Of a stretch of 64,000 nt of DNA, positions 24,165 to 33,299 are shown piece by piece. How positions within the stretch are numbered: position 1 is the stretch's first letter; the number at the start of each line of letters is the position of its first letter. The position numbers and the translations under genes were made by a program. The notes under the pieces were generated by a model that saw nothing but the letters and a program-made list of their open reading frames with translations, did no database searches and was not told the origin of the DNA. This DNA comes from Chloroflexota bacterium (GTDB lineage: Bacteria > Chloroflexota > Anaerolineae > UBA4142 > SHND01): contig SHND01000039.1 of NCBI GenBank assembly GCA_004295045.1, forward strand, positions 62,001 to 126,000. The letters run 5' to 3'.

Positions 24165-26051
24165 TCAGCGCGCCTCGTACAATACGAGCGTCACGCCCTC
24201 CTCGAAATCGAACCGCCGCGCCTCGTGCAAATTCGTTTCAAACCAGTCGCGTATCGGATTTGGCGCGTCCACGCTCTCGTCAAAAACGAACCACACGCGC
24301 GCGTATTCTTGTCCCAAACGCGTCACCAATGCCTGCGTCGGCGCATCCCACCGCGCGGGATCGCGGCTCAAGCCGTACCATTTCAACGGCGCGCGATTCG
24401 CGTTGAATAAATAACGCGCCCGCGCGTCGTCGTTCAAAATCAAAACATCGCGCGCGGTGCTCGACTGTTCCAGCGTTCGCAACGCATCAGCATACCCCGC
24501 ATTTCCGCCCAAACGCGGATCATCCGCATAACGCGCGAGCGAAAATAGCGTCAACGCGACGGCTGCGATCAATGCGCCCCGCACGAAAGAACGCGCGAGA
24601 TTTTTGCCGCGCACGAGTTGAAACAACATCCACGCGCAAAACAAAACAAACAAGAGCGTCAACGCGACGACGAGCCAGTCCACCTGCATCGAATCCGGCG
24701 TGGCGCGCATCCATGCGACATCGAGATTCGTCGGTTTGAGCGTTTGCCAATGTCCGAGCAGCGGCGACAGCGCGGGCGCAAAGATCGAGTCCCAATCGGC
24801 GTTGCTCGAGAGATTCACGGCGCGCAAACGATATGTGAGGGAATTGACGCTGACGCCCGCGAGTTCGTTGATGAAACTGACGGCGACGAGCGCAATGAAT
24901 ACGAAACGCAAAAGATAAAAAGAAAAACCCGTGCGCGGTTCGAGCAGCAATTTCACGAGCGGCGCGCAGAGCAGCACAAGAAACGGCAACGTTGGCACCA
25001 AAAAACGCGCCGCCCAATTTGTGCCGCCCCACCAGTAATACCACGCAGAGAAAAGGATAAAGTAAAAAGCGAAAAGTAAAAAACTAAAAACAAGTTCACG
25101 ACGATTCGTTCTTGAAAACTGCCAAACGCCGAAAGGCAGCGCGGCGAGAAACGGCGCGTACACCAACAATCCTTTGCCCGGGCTGAACAACAAACCATAC
25201 GCGCCGAGCAAAATGTTGTTGCTAAAAACTTCATCCGCGCGATAACCGGTCGTGAACGGATTTTGAAAACGAATGTAATTGTAAAAAAAGATCGAAAGTG
25301 TAAACAACAAGATTGCAAGTAAAAATATTCCTACGTCGCGCCATCGGATTCGGAACGGCAAATTTCCGTGCGCGTCCCGATCAATTTCTACAAAGCCGTA
25401 CAGCGCATACAGCGGCACGAGCAAAACATTCGTCGTTCGCACCGCAATCGCCAACCCCAACAAAATTCCCGCAAACACCGCATCGCGCGTTTTCCATTCC
25501 ACACGATATCGCAGCAAAAAATAAAACGCAGCAAACAACGTCATTGCCGCGAACGGCTCACTCCAAAATTCTTTGGCGTACACCCACGCGGGCGTCGCCA
25601 AGCCAAACAACAATGCGCTGATGACCGAAACGCCTGCAGAAAAATGCAGCTGCCGCGCTGCGAGATACACCAGCGCGCCAGTCAGCGCAATCGCGATGGC
25701 GCTTGACAGCAGCGTCACTTGCATCAAGCCACTAAAGGGAACGTACAACGCAAGCGCGTAGAATGGCGCAGCAAGCAGCGAGGCGCCATAGCCGTACTTG
25801 CTGTAAACCTCGCCGTTCGGCGCGGACGCGCTCTTGGTTCCGAAAAAAGTCCACATCTGATCGGTCGAAACATCGCCGCGCTTGACCAAACTTTCCGTCA
25901 CCGCAAACATCGAAAGCCCATCCGACGATGTGATACGTCCATTAAAGGAAAGCAAGTACACACCGAACAGCAGCAGCGCGATAAACAACGCAATAACCAA
26001 GTCGGGCGATTGGCGAACGGCGGACGACGAATTAGCGGCTTGCGAATTCAT
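24165..26051 (-). CDS. Multi-pass membrane protein, GT-C-like
   Basis: This 628-residue protein starts at the ATG at 26051, overlapping the stop of the upstream GT4 gene by 20 bases. Eleven or so helices follow a polar N-terminus of about 15 residues that is itself encoded by a heptamer array. Loop motifs include NGEVYSKYGYGASLLAAPFY and WVYAKEFWSEPFAAMTLF. These recur in uncharacterised proteins next to glycosyltransferases and resemble the donor-side loop of GT-C enzymes. The C-terminal 150 residues (after about 480) are soluble. It follows GT2 and GT4 genes in one overlapping operon, so it probably acts in the same glycan pathway. The substrate is unknown. Confidence 0.7.
   Translation of the reverse strand: MNSQAANSSSAVRQSPDLVIALFIALLLFGVYLLSFNGRITSSDGLSMFAVTESLVKRGDVSTDQMWTFFGTKSASAPNGEVYSKYGYGASLLAAPFYALALYVPFSGLMQVTLLSSAIAIALTGALVYLAARQLHFSAGVSVISALLFGLATPAWVYAKEFWSEPFAAMTLFAAFYFLLRYRVEWKTRDAVFAGILLGLAIAVRTTNVLLVPLYALYGFVEIDRDAHGNLPFRIRWRDVGIFLLAILLFTLSIFFYNYIRFQNPFTTGYRADEVFSNNILLGAYGLLFSPGKGLLVYAPFLAALPFGVWQFSRTNRRELVFSFLLFAFYFILFSAWYYWWGGTNWAARFLVPTLPFLVLLCAPLVKLLLEPRTGFSFYLLRFVFIALVAVSFINELAGVSVNSLTYRLRAVNLSSNADWDSIFAPALSPLLGHWQTLKPTNLDVAWMRATPDSMQVDWLVVALTLLFVLFCAWMLFQLVRGKNLARSFVRGALIAAVALTLFSLARYADDPRLGGNAGYADALRTLEQSSTARDVLILNDDARARYLFNANRAPLKWYGLSRDPARWDAPTQALVTRLGQEYARVWFVFDESVDAPNPIRDWFETNLHEARRFDFEEGVTLVLYEAR
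25049..25090. repeat. In-frame 7-bp array of TAAAAAG-like units
   Basis: Six units at exact 7-bp steps (AGAAAAG, GATAAAG, TAAAAAG and relatives) encode a helix rich in Phe and Leu (SFLLFAFYFILF). The family resembles the palindromes at 30958 and 35806. Confidence 0.55.
26004..26038. repeat. 7-bp array of GGCGAAC-like units over a gene junction
   Basis: About five degenerate GGCGAAC/CGGCGGA units encode the polar N-terminus (NSSSAVRQS) of the membrane protein at 24165-26051. They also run to the stop codon of the overlapping GT4 gene at 26032. Confidence 0.5.
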
Positions 26052-27234
26052 AAATTTGCAAAAATTGTTCCGCGACACGCGGGGGTGTAAAACGTTCCAT
26101 CACCAGCGCGCGTCCATTTTCTGCCAAGCGCGCGGCGTATTGCGGATCGCGCGCGTATTTTTCCAAAGCATCCGCCAACGCGTTGGCATCGCGTTCCGAG
26201 AATAACAGTCCTGTTTCGCCCGCGCGTACAATGTCCGTCACACCGCCCGAATTGGCGGCGATAACCGGCGCGCCGCATAACAACGCTTCGGCGAGAACGA
26301 GTCCCATCCCTTCGCGCACCGAAGGCAAAACAAAAACGTCGCATTGTGCATACAAATTCGGCAATTCATTCTGCGGACGCATTCCCAAAAATTCCACAGC
26401 TGCTTCCAGATTTTGCGCGCGTGTTTTTTGTTCCAGCGCCGCGCGTTGATCGCCGTCGCCAACAATTCGCAAACGCGCATCCATTCCACGCGCGCGCAAT
26501 ATTTCCAGCGCATCAATCAAGGTGTCAATCCTTTTTTGTTTCGTCAAGCGCGCCACAGTCAAAATTTCGATTTTCGAATTTCGATTTTCGAATTTCGATT
26601 CACGGGAGGTAATGTGCGATACGCAATTCACAAACAACGGATTTACGGGCATCGGAATCACGCGCACACGTTTTTCATTGGCGACGCCAAGTTCAATCAA
26701 TTGTTCGCGCAAATAATTCGAGCCGCAGGTAATCGCGCGCGCCTGTCCAAACGTAAAACGCGCCGGCAATTTCGCCCAGCGTGTACGACGCAGCTGTTCG
26801 ACATCGGTGCCGTGCGTGGTGATGACGAGCGGGATGCCCGTCCATTTCGAAACGAGCGCGCCGACAAATCCGCCGGGCAGCCACCAGTGCGCGTGAAGCG
26901 TTTGCGGTTTGTGTGCGCGCACCGCGCCCAAAGCCGCGCGAAAATACGCAAACAAAAAGCGCGCAAACAAAATTTTTCCGCCCAGCCCGCGCGCGACCTG
27001 TTCGTGCATTACCCCTGTGTAGGCGAGCGTTTCTTGTACATCGGACGCGTATCGAAAGCGCGTGACAGGAATGGTTCCAATTCGCTCGTGTTCGCGTAAT
27101 CCGGACGCGTGCGGCGCGACGACGAGAAACGATCCGCGCGGGGCGAGTGGTTCAAGGGAATGCAACAAAAACGCGCCGAGTGGATCAGCTGCGGCGCGCG
27201 GAAAAACGTGGGTTAATAAAACGACGCGCATCAT
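26032..27234 (-). CDS. GT4 family glycosyltransferase
   Basis: This 400-residue GT-B enzyme has an N-terminal acceptor domain (TLHAHWWLPGGFVGAL, then VITTHGTDVEQL) and a C-terminal nucleotide-sugar domain. The latter has ILTVARLTKQKRIDTLIDAL, then SVREGMGLVLAEALLCGAPV with the family EX7E motif. It should transfer a sugar from a nucleotide donor to a lipid-linked or protein acceptor in the cytoplasm. Its stop overlaps the start of the next membrane protein, and its start overlaps the upstream GT2 gene by four bases. A TTTCGAA heptamer array adds SKFENRNSKIE just before the second domain, at the interdomain linker. Confidence 0.88.
   Translation of the reverse strand: MMRVVLLTHVFPRAAADPLGAFLLHSLEPLAPRGSFLVVAPHASGLREHERIGTIPVTRFRYASDVQETLAYTGVMHEQVARGLGGKILFARFLFAYFRAALGAVRAHKPQTLHAHWWLPGGFVGALVSKWTGIPLVITTHGTDVEQLRRTRWAKLPARFTFGQARAITCGSNYLREQLIELGVANEKRVRVIPMPVNPLFVNCVSHITSRESKFENRNSKIEILTVARLTKQKRIDTLIDALEILRARGMDARLRIVGDGDQRAALEQKTRAQNLEAAVEFLGMRPQNELPNLYAQCDVFVLPSVREGMGLVLAEALLCGAPVIAANSGGVTDIVRAGETGLLFSERDANALADALEKYARDPQYAARLAENGRALVMERFTPPRVAEQFLQIYEFASR
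26565..26599. repeat. In-frame 7-bp array of TTTCGAT/TTTCGAA
   Basis: Five units alternate TTTCGAT and TTTCGAA with no other change. They encode SKFENRNSKIE at the linker between the two GT-B domains of the GT4 protein. The same family is at 17129-17161 in an unrelated gene. Confidence 0.85.
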
Positions 27235-28280
27235 TCCACTCGCACGTCGTCGTTCGGGGAACGCGAGCCAAACTTCTCTATCTCACGTTCGCGCAAGGTC
27301 TGTTCCAAATCTTCCAAACGGTCCGTTTGCGAAACCACGAGCTCTGCCAAAAATCCGCCGATGAACAACAAAATGCCCGCGACAAAAATTACGCCCGCGA
27401 AAATGAACAAGGGACGCTGCTGCATGTTGCCCGGCGTATTGAAATACAAAATCGTCAAGTACAGCCAAATGAGAAACGCGGACAAGATCGCCGCCGCGCC
27501 GAGTCCGCCAAAAAACAACATCGGTTTGCGCGAAAAGGTCAGCAAAAATTTCACCACCAAAACGTCAAGAAACGAGATGGGAATGCGCGCCAAGCCATAA
27601 TTGCTTTTGCCTTTTTGGCGCGGATAAAAATTCACCGGCACTTCGCCGATTTTGTATCCCTTTTCCGCCGCAATGTGCAAAATAAAGCGATGCCAATCGG
27701 AACGCAAATGCAAATCATCCAACACCTGACGGCGAAATGCTTTGATCCAATTCATGTCGTGCGCTTGCAAATGGAACAACGCGCGCGACACTGCATTGTA
27801 AATTTGCGACGCGAACATTTTGCCGTCGTTGCGTCCCTGCCGCCAACCCGCGACGACATCATACCCTTCATTCAATTTCGCAAGCAGTTTTGGAATATCT
27901 TGTTCGGGGTCCGATTCCAAATCGGCGGGAAGAAAAATTACGACCTCGCCGCGCACATGGCGAAAACCGGTGCGCATCGCTTCGGTCAAGCCGAACGTGC
28001 GCCGATGCCGATACAATCGCAAGAACGGATAGCGCTCCGCCGCCGCGACGGCTTCGTGCCACGTCGCATCCGTCGAACCGTCATCCACGAAAATCACTTC
28101 ACCATCCAGCGCGTGGTCACGAAACGTGCGCGCGATTTTTTCCATCAATGGTGAAATGTTTCCCGCTTCGTTGCGCGCAGGGATAAAGAGCGAGAGATAG
28201 GGATTTTGAGAAGGAAAGGAGATTAGAGATTTGTCCCCGGTCGCGTCGGAGGAGGGGAGCTCAAAGATTGTTTGTTCCAT
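27231..28280 (-). CDS. GT2 polyprenyl-phosphate glycosyltransferase, GtrB/DPM1-like
   Basis: This 349-residue protein has a GT-A domain of about 250 residues: LSLFIPARNEAGNISPL, VIFVDDGSTDATWHE, then IFLPADLESDPEQDIP, the metal-binding acidic region of this group. HDMNWIKAFRRQVLDDL follows. Two C-terminal membrane helices lie around 255-325 (AAILSAFLIWLYLTILYF and LFIFAGVIFVAGILLFIGG), as in GtrB and bacterial dolichol-phosphate-mannose synthase homologues. It should load a sugar on undecaprenyl phosphate for the GT-C enzymes in this window. It is coupled to the GT4 gene by a four-base overlap. Confidence 0.85.
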   Translation of the reverse strand: MEQTIFELPSSDATGDKSLISFPSQNPYLSLFIPARNEAGNISPLMEKIARTFRDHALDGEVIFVDDGSTDATWHEAVAAAERYPFLRLYRHRRTFGLTEAMRTGFRHVRGEVVIFLPADLESDPEQDIPKLLAKLNEGYDVVAGWRQGRNDGKMFASQIYNAVSRALFHLQAHDMNWIKAFRRQVLDDLHLRSDWHRFILHIAAEKGYKIGEVPVNFYPRQKGKSNYGLARIPISFLDVLVVKFLLTFSRKPMLFFGGLGAAAILSAFLIWLYLTILYFNTPGNMQQRPLFIFAGVIFVAGILLFIGGFLAELVVSQTDRLEDLEQTLREREIEKFGSRSPNDDVRVE

Positions 28281-28319
28281 TGCTACTTTCGGATTATAGC
28301 ACGGGTAAAAAATGAACTT

Positions 28320-30071
28320 CTAATCTCTGCCCATCGCGGGCGATGCGTTCTCCAATCGCGCGGACTGCCATCCGCGTACGGAATTGATGCGAAATAACGC
28401 GCGCGCGTCAATCAATTCCTGCCACAAAATCGCCCGTTCGCGGATTTTTCCTTGCTCCAATAAATACGCGCGCAGAGTTCCTCCGAGCAAACCGCATTCC
28501 AGCGGCGGCGTAAACAATTCGTCGCCGAATTGCACGACGATATTTGCGACGCATGTTTCCGTAATTTCACCGCGCTCGTTCCACAACAACACATCGTCCG
28601 CATCACCGCGTTCCGCCATTGCCGCATCATAGACCGCGCGCTGTGTGGTTTTATGAAACAAAAATTTGTCGTGCGAATGGGCAGGATTTTGCGCCAGCGC
28701 GAGTTGCACCGGTTCGCGTTGTGCTTGCAAAGGCGCGGCGGAAATTTCAACTGAACCATCGCGCGCCATCAACAAACGCACTTTGTGTCCTATGCGCGGC
28801 AACTTGGACGCGACGCGCTCCAATTTATCAAGCACGCGCGTTTCATCCAACACAAAATCAAAATAGTCCGCCGAGTCGCGCAAACGACGCAGATGATATT
28901 CAAGCAGCCAGAATCCTTCGTTCGGCGTCCAGCGCAGCGATTCGATGAGCGAAAATTCCTGCAGCTTTTCCGTCAAGACGCGCGCTTTGTGTCGCGTTTC
29001 GGCGTACTCGTCGCCCGCTTCGGAATCCCATACAATTCCGCCGCCCACACCATATTCGGCAAAATGTTTTTCGCGGTCAACGATCGCGGTGCGGATCGCG
29101 ACATTGAATTGGGCGCGGCGATTGGGCGCGAGGAATCCGATTGCGCCCGTGTAGGCGCGGCGCGATTCGGTTTCCAATTCCGAAATAATTTGCATCGTGC
29201 GCGCTTTCGGCGCGCCGGTGATGGAGGCACAGGGAAAGGTCGCGCGCAAGATTTCAGCGAACGATGCGTCGCTCGTTGCCTGTACCGTCGAAGTCATTTG
29301 CCAAAGCGTTGGGTAGCGTTCCGTTTCCCACAACTGCGCAACGTGTACGCTTCCGACATCCGCGATGCGTCCCAAATCATTCCGCACCATGTCCACAATC
29401 ATCACATTTTCCGCGCGATTTTTTTCCGAATGATGCAGCCAGTTCGCGCGTTCGCGGTCCTCGCGCAAAAAGCGCCCGCGCGGCGCGGTGCCCTTCATCG
29501 GTTTCATGGTCAAGCAATCTCCGGCGCGTTTCAAAAAAAGTTCGGGCGACGCAGAACAGATCGCGAAGCGTCCCGTGTCAAGGAACGCGGCGTAACTATT
29601 CGGCTGCGCGTGTACGAGATGCGAAAACAAGTTCCACGCGTCATTGTCAAACTCGGCGCGCAGGCGCATGGTGTAATTGACTTGATAGGTGTCACCGCGC
29701 GCGATGTGTTCGCGCACACGCGCAATCGCGGCATTATAGTTTTCACGCGATACGTTTGGGACCCATGCGAGGGATTGGAGGTTGGATGTTAGAGGTTGAA
29801 AGTGAAAAGGAATTGGCGCGTCGTACAAACCGAACCAGAGGAGCGGAAAATCATTTAACGCGTGCGCGCGCAGCGCGTTGTCGAACGCCGGCGCGGCTTC
29901 GTACGAAATAAATCCCGCCGCGTATCCATTTTCTTGATTGACAAAGGTCTCGATGCGTTCGAGCGCGGCGAGAATTTCGTCGAGCGCATTGGCTTGAATT
30001 ATTTCGCGCGGATTTTCAAAGCGCAGCCACTCATTTTGGGAAACATCGCGTAGAACGACAGTACCACTCAA
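28320..30071 (-). CDS. pabB-pabC: Aminodeoxychorismate synthase component I fused to aminodeoxychorismate lyase
   Basis: This 583-residue fusion makes 4-aminobenzoate for folate. Residues 1 to about 370 are a chorismate-using PabB domain with ICSASPELFLKRAGDCLTMK. This runs into PMKGTAPRG, whose Lys is typical of PabB rather than TrpE; then comes VGSVHVAQLWE and the ACSITGAPK-type segment. Residues 380-583 are a class IV PLP lyase (PabC): EYHLRRLRDSADYF, FLFHKTTQRAVYDAA with the likely Schiff-base Lys, and GEITETCVANIVV then CGLLGGTLR. No amidotransferase (pabA) is in the window. The stop region is 39 bases upstream of the GT2 gene, and the start overlaps sseA by four bases. Confidence 0.9.
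   Translation of the reverse strand: MSGTVVLRDVSQNEWLRFENPREIIQANALDEILAALERIETFVNQENGYAAGFISYEAAPAFDNALRAHALNDFPLLWFGLYDAPIPFHFQPLTSNLQSLAWVPNVSRENYNAAIARVREHIARGDTYQVNYTMRLRAEFDNDAWNLFSHLVHAQPNSYAAFLDTGRFAICSASPELFLKRAGDCLTMKPMKGTAPRGRFLREDRERANWLHHSEKNRAENVMIVDMVRNDLGRIADVGSVHVAQLWETERYPTLWQMTSTVQATSDASFAEILRATFPCASITGAPKARTMQIISELETESRRAYTGAIGFLAPNRRAQFNVAIRTAIVDREKHFAEYGVGGGIVWDSEAGDEYAETRHKARVLTEKLQEFSLIESLRWTPNEGFWLLEYHLRRLRDSADYFDFVLDETRVLDKLERVASKLPRIGHKVRLLMARDGSVEISAAPLQAQREPVQLALAQNPAHSHDKFLFHKTTQRAVYDAAMAERGDADDVLLWNERGEITETCVANIVVQFGDELFTPPLECGLLGGTLRAYLLEQGKIRERAILWQELIDARALFRINSVRGWQSARLENASPAMGRD
29772..29806. repeat. In-frame 7-bp array of GGATTGG/AGGTTGG units
   Basis: Five degenerate units at 7-bp steps encode FHFQPLTSNLQSLAW in a loop of the PabB domain. 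Similar GGAGATT units occur at 32136 and 42842. Confidence 0.55.
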
Positions 30072-30943
30072 TACGGTTCAGCCCCTGTGATGACCGGCAG
30101 CTCTGGATCGCGGCTCCATTCACTGAACGAACCGGCGTACAAGCGCGTATTGTCATAGCCCGCCAGATGCAGCGCGAACAAATCTGCCGCCGCGTTCACG
30201 CCGCTGCCGCAATACGCGACGATTTCATCCGCGCCGTTCGCGCCGAACGCGTCATAGCGCGCGCGGAGTTCCGCCGGATTCTTGAAACGATGATCATCTG
30301 CTGCGGCAAAATTCGCCGCCACCGGTGCGTTGTACGCGCCGGGAATATGCCCCGCGCGCGCGTCTACCGGTTCCGTTTCGCCGCGATAGCGTTCCGGCGC
30401 GCGCGCGTCGAGAATCAACGTACGCGAATCCCGCAGCAACGCAATCATTTCCGATTTCGTGACGACCATATTTGGATTCGCGCGCGCGTGAAACTCACCG
30501 CGTGGAAAGGTTGGCACTGCGCTGGTTAGGGGACGACCTTCCGCAATCCACTGCACCAATCCACCGTCGAGCAGCGAAACATTTTCGTGTCCAAAATAGC
30601 GCAGCAACCACCACAGGCGCGCAGCGTTCGCGCCGCCGGCATCGTCATATACGACAACATGCGTTTGCGAGCTCTCGTGTGCGTTACCAATTCCCGCGCG
30701 CATCATCGTTTCCGCGAATGCTGCCGTGTCGGGCAAGGGATGACGCCCCGTTTTTGCGTCGGGCAGTGGCAGCGCGGACAAATCGCGGTCAATGCTCAAA
30801 TAGATTGCGTTCGGAATGTGCGCGTTGCGATAATCGGTTTCGCCTTTGCTCGGCTGCAACAAATACCAACGCGTGTCCACAATGCGAATGTTTGCATCGT
30901 TCGCGTGGTCGGCGAGCCATTGGGTGGTGACAAGAGGGTTCAA
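30068..30943 (-). CDS. sseA: Sulfurtransferase, two rhodanese domains
   Basis: This 291-residue protein has tandem rhodanese domains. The N-terminal domain (about 1-140) has the CH2A-like IRIVDTRWYL and GETDYRNAHIPNAIYL. The C-terminal domain has RYRGETEPVDARAGHIPGAYN and the catalytic loop AYCGSGVNAA. CGSGV is the loop of 3-mercaptopyruvate sulfurtransferases, whereas CRKGV marks thiosulfate sulfurtransferases, so mercaptopyruvate is the likelier donor. The Cys carries the persulfide. The gene is coupled to pabB-pabC by a four-base overlap. The palindromic element at 30958-31005 lies in its leader. Confidence 0.85.
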   Translation of the reverse strand: MNPLVTTQWLADHANDANIRIVDTRWYLLQPSKGETDYRNAHIPNAIYLSIDRDLSALPLPDAKTGRHPLPDTAAFAETMMRAGIGNAHESSQTHVVVYDDAGGANAARLWWLLRYFGHENVSLLDGGLVQWIAEGRPLTSAVPTFPRGEFHARANPNMVVTKSEMIALLRDSRTLILDARAPERYRGETEPVDARAGHIPGAYNAPVAANFAAADDHRFKNPAELRARYDAFGANGADEIVAYCGSGVNAAADLFALHLAGYDNTRLYAGSFSEWSRDPELPVITGAEPY

Positions 30944-30957
30944 GTGGAAAGTAAAAA

Positions 30958-31005
30958 GTTAAAAGCTAAAAGTTTCGCCCTTGGCTTTCACTTTTAGCTT
31001 TTAAC
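30958..31005. repeat. Palindromic repeat, copy 1 (GTTAAAAGCTAAAAGT arms)
   Basis: Perfect 16-bp arms GTTAAAAGCTAAAAGT and ACTTTTAGCTTTTAAC surround a 16-base spacer containing CCTTGGCTTT. It lies between two co-directional genes, three bases beyond the aminotransferase stop codon (31008-31010). A second copy with a related spacer is at 35806-35861. Confidence 0.85.
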
Positions 31006-31007
31006 CT

Positions 31008-32123
31008 TCAATTGTTTCGATAAAACTCGCGCATCGTGTCAACCACGCGTTCCATTTGGACGTGCGTAAGTTCGGGATAAATCGGCAGCGATAAAATTTC
31101 TTGCGCCGCCTTTTCGGTTTCGGGAAATTCACCGCGCTGGTATCCAAGATTTTTGTACACGGGTTGCAAATGCAGCGGCACGGGATAATGAATACCGGCT
31201 TCAATGTCGCGCGCCTTGAGGTATTCGAGCAATTCGTCGCGTTGGCGCGTGCGAATCACGTACAAGTGATAGACCGCTTGAACATGCGCGGGCTCGTACG
31301 GCGTCACAATCGAAGCGTCCACGTTCGACAACAATTCGGTGTAATAGTCGGCGTGCGCGCGTCGCGCCGCATTCCATTCGGGGAGATGTTTCAGTTTCAC
31401 ATCGAGAACCGCGCCTTGAATGCCGTCGAGGCGAAAGCCGTAACCGCTGATTTCGTGTTCGTATTTGCTGGTGCGCCCGTGGTCGCGCAGCATCCGAATT
31501 TTATGATTCAGTTCATCATCATTCGTCACGAGCGCGCCCGCGTCGCCATACGCGCCCAGATTTTTTCCCGGATAAAAACTGAAACAGGTCATCAACCCCA
31601 TCGTGCCGACGCTACGTCCGCGGTACGTCGCGCCGTGCGCTTGCGCGGCGTCTTCAATCACCGGGATATTGTGCTTGCGCGCAATGTCCATAATCGCATC
31701 CATCTCGGCGGGCTGTCCGTACAAATGCACGGGGATAATCGCTTTGGTGCGCGGCGTGATTGCCGCTTCCAATTTGTTTGGGTCAAGATTGTACGTGCGC
31801 GGGTCAATGTCAACGAACACGGGACGCGCACCGAGCAGCGAAATCGGTTCGGCGGTAGCGATAAAAGTATGCGCGCTGGTAATCACCTCATCGCCCGCGC
31901 CGATGCCGAGCGCCATCATTGCGAGATGCAGCGCGGCAGTTCCCGAATCGAGACCGATGGCGTGTTTGACATTGCAAAAGCGCGCGAAATTTTCTTCAAA
32001 CTGTTTGGCTTCAGGTCCGAGAATGAACGCGGTGCGGTCAATCGTGCGCTGAATCGCCGCGTCAATTTCGGGTTTGATGGTTTTGTACTGGGCGTGTAAA
32101 TCTACGAGAGGAATTTTTTGCAT
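31008..32123 (-). CDS. DegT/DnrJ/EryC1/StrS sugar aminotransferase, WbpE-like
   Basis: This 371-residue PLP enzyme starts MQKIPLVDLHAQYKTIKPEI. It has GTAALHLAMMALGIGAGDEVI, VIEDAAQAHGATYRGRSVG, and FYPGKNLGAYGDAGALVTND with the likely PLP-binding Lys. It should aminate a 3-keto or 4-keto nucleotide sugar. The WbpD-like acetyltransferase and WbpB-like dehydrogenase are 2-4 kb upstream on the same strand, so UDP-3-keto-GlcNAcA is a likely substrate, as for WbpE. That assignment rests on context. The protein is closely related to the one at 7232-8341. Confidence 0.88.
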   Translation of the reverse strand: MQKIPLVDLHAQYKTIKPEIDAAIQRTIDRTAFILGPEAKQFEENFARFCNVKHAIGLDSGTAALHLAMMALGIGAGDEVITSAHTFIATAEPISLLGARPVFVDIDPRTYNLDPNKLEAAITPRTKAIIPVHLYGQPAEMDAIMDIARKHNIPVIEDAAQAHGATYRGRSVGTMGLMTCFSFYPGKNLGAYGDAGALVTNDDELNHKIRMLRDHGRTSKYEHEISGYGFRLDGIQGAVLDVKLKHLPEWNAARRAHADYYTELLSNVDASIVTPYEPAHVQAVYHLYVIRTRQRDELLEYLKARDIEAGIHYPVPLHLQPVYKNLGYQRGEFPETEKAAQEILSLPIYPELTHVQMERVVDTMREFYRNN

Positions 32124-32135
32124 GAGAATCCTTTG

Positions 32136-32250
32136 GGAGATTGGAGATCGGAGATTGGAGTTTTTGATTTTTGATTTTTGATTTTTGATTTTTGATTTTT
32201 GATTTTTGATTTACGATTCACTATCGCACTATCGCACTATCCTACTATTG
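32136..32250. repeat. Composite array: GGAGATT, TTTTTGA and CACTATCG units
   Basis: Three different arrays follow one another: about three GGAGATT units (32136-32160), seven TTTTTGA units (32161-32210), then four 8-bp CACTATCG-like units (32219-32250). The TAG stop of the DUF2330 gene (32245-32247) falls inside the last octamer. The octamers are the reverse complement of those at 33300-33347 on the other side of the same gene. Confidence 0.85.
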
Positions 32251-33288
32251 CACCACCGCGCGTCGTCGCGTGAACATCACGAGCGCAATAACGAAAACGG
32301 ACATGCCGAGAATCATCGCGACAAAACACGCGAGTAAAGCCAAGGGAGTCGCGTCTTGTTTTACGCGGCGAATCGTAACCTCACGGAACGTGGTGTCTTG
32401 CGGCGCGACGGAAAATTTGAAATCATCCTTCACTTGCGCGGGGTTCACGGTATCAATAAATTTCGTTAGAAAGAATTTACGCGTCACCAACGGCGCGAGC
32501 GCGGAATTGGAAAGGTTCGCGGGCTCAATCCAATCGGCGTAGGAAACGCGCGAAGCGCCGAACGCGTTTTGTTTTTCGATGCGGTGGTCGGCGAGGACGT
32601 ACAAAAATAATTGCTGTGAATTTTTTGCGTGCGCGGACGCGCGCATCGGATACACCAATTTATCGGAATCGAACGAAATCCACAATGGCTGCAAGTCGCC
32701 GCCCAATTCTTGCCCCGCGTTTTCGGGACGCAAGCGCACGGCGACGAACGTCCATTTTTCGTCCACATACGGCTGCATCAAATCAATCACTGACGCGTCG
32801 AGTTGAAATTCGTTTTCGTCCAACCAATTTTTCAGCGCGTCTTTGTCGCTCGCTTCCAAATTCGCCACGTCGAACGGTCCGATATTTTGACGCGACAAAA
32901 CATTCACGCCGCGCGGCGCGCCGCCAACAGCATCGGGCATTGCGCTCGAACCGACGCCAAAACCAAACGTCCATTCCACCTCATCGCGCACAAGCGGTTT
33001 CGTCAATTCCGCGAGTTCGTCGAACAAATTCGACGGCGCGAGTTTCACCTCCGCGCGTGATGGAATCGGCAAAACAATCGCGGCTTCTTGCGATTGTCCC
33101 AACACGCCGAGCGACATGACAATATCCTCGCGCGCGCCATCCCAACGCACGAGCGCGCGTTCCTGCGCCACGTTCGCGTCGCCTTCGCGGGGAATGTAAA
33201 TGCCGCAGCCGCACGCATACGCGGTGGACACGCTGAACGCGAGCAGAAATAAAAATGCGGCGAGAAGGGGTTTCAGAAATTTATGCAT
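32245..33288 (-). CDS. DUF2330 family exported membrane-anchored protein
   Basis: This 347-residue protein has a signal peptide (MHKFLKPLLAAFLFLLAFSV) followed by ACGCGIYIPREGDANVAQERALV, the opening typical of DUF2330. A body without recognisable catalytic motif follows, and one C-terminal helix (about residues 318-338, LALLACFVAMILGMSVFVI). It is thus anchored with its main domain outside. The start at 33288 gives a good signal peptide; the frame is open further upstream, but that part reads through a repeat array. It is flanked on both sides by inverted octamer arrays and sits in the middle of an amino-sugar gene set. Function unknown. Confidence 0.75.
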   Translation of the reverse strand: MHKFLKPLLAAFLFLLAFSVSTAYACGCGIYIPREGDANVAQERALVRWDGAREDIVMSLGVLGQSQEAAIVLPIPSRAEVKLAPSNLFDELAELTKPLVRDEVEWTFGFGVGSSAMPDAVGGAPRGVNVLSRQNIGPFDVANLEASDKDALKNWLDENEFQLDASVIDLMQPYVDEKWTFVAVRLRPENAGQELGGDLQPLWISFDSDKLVYPMRASAHAKNSQQLFLYVLADHRIEKQNAFGASRVSYADWIEPANLSNSALAPLVTRKFFLTKFIDTVNPAQVKDDFKFSVAPQDTTFREVTIRRVKQDATPLALLACFVAMILGMSVFVIALVMFTRRRAVVQ

Positions 33289-33299
33289 TGGGGTTTTAG

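Noticed and set aside
32161..32210. CRISPR-like repeat array
   Set aside because: The units are only 7 bp with no spacers, and no cas genes are present. These are simple tandem arrays.
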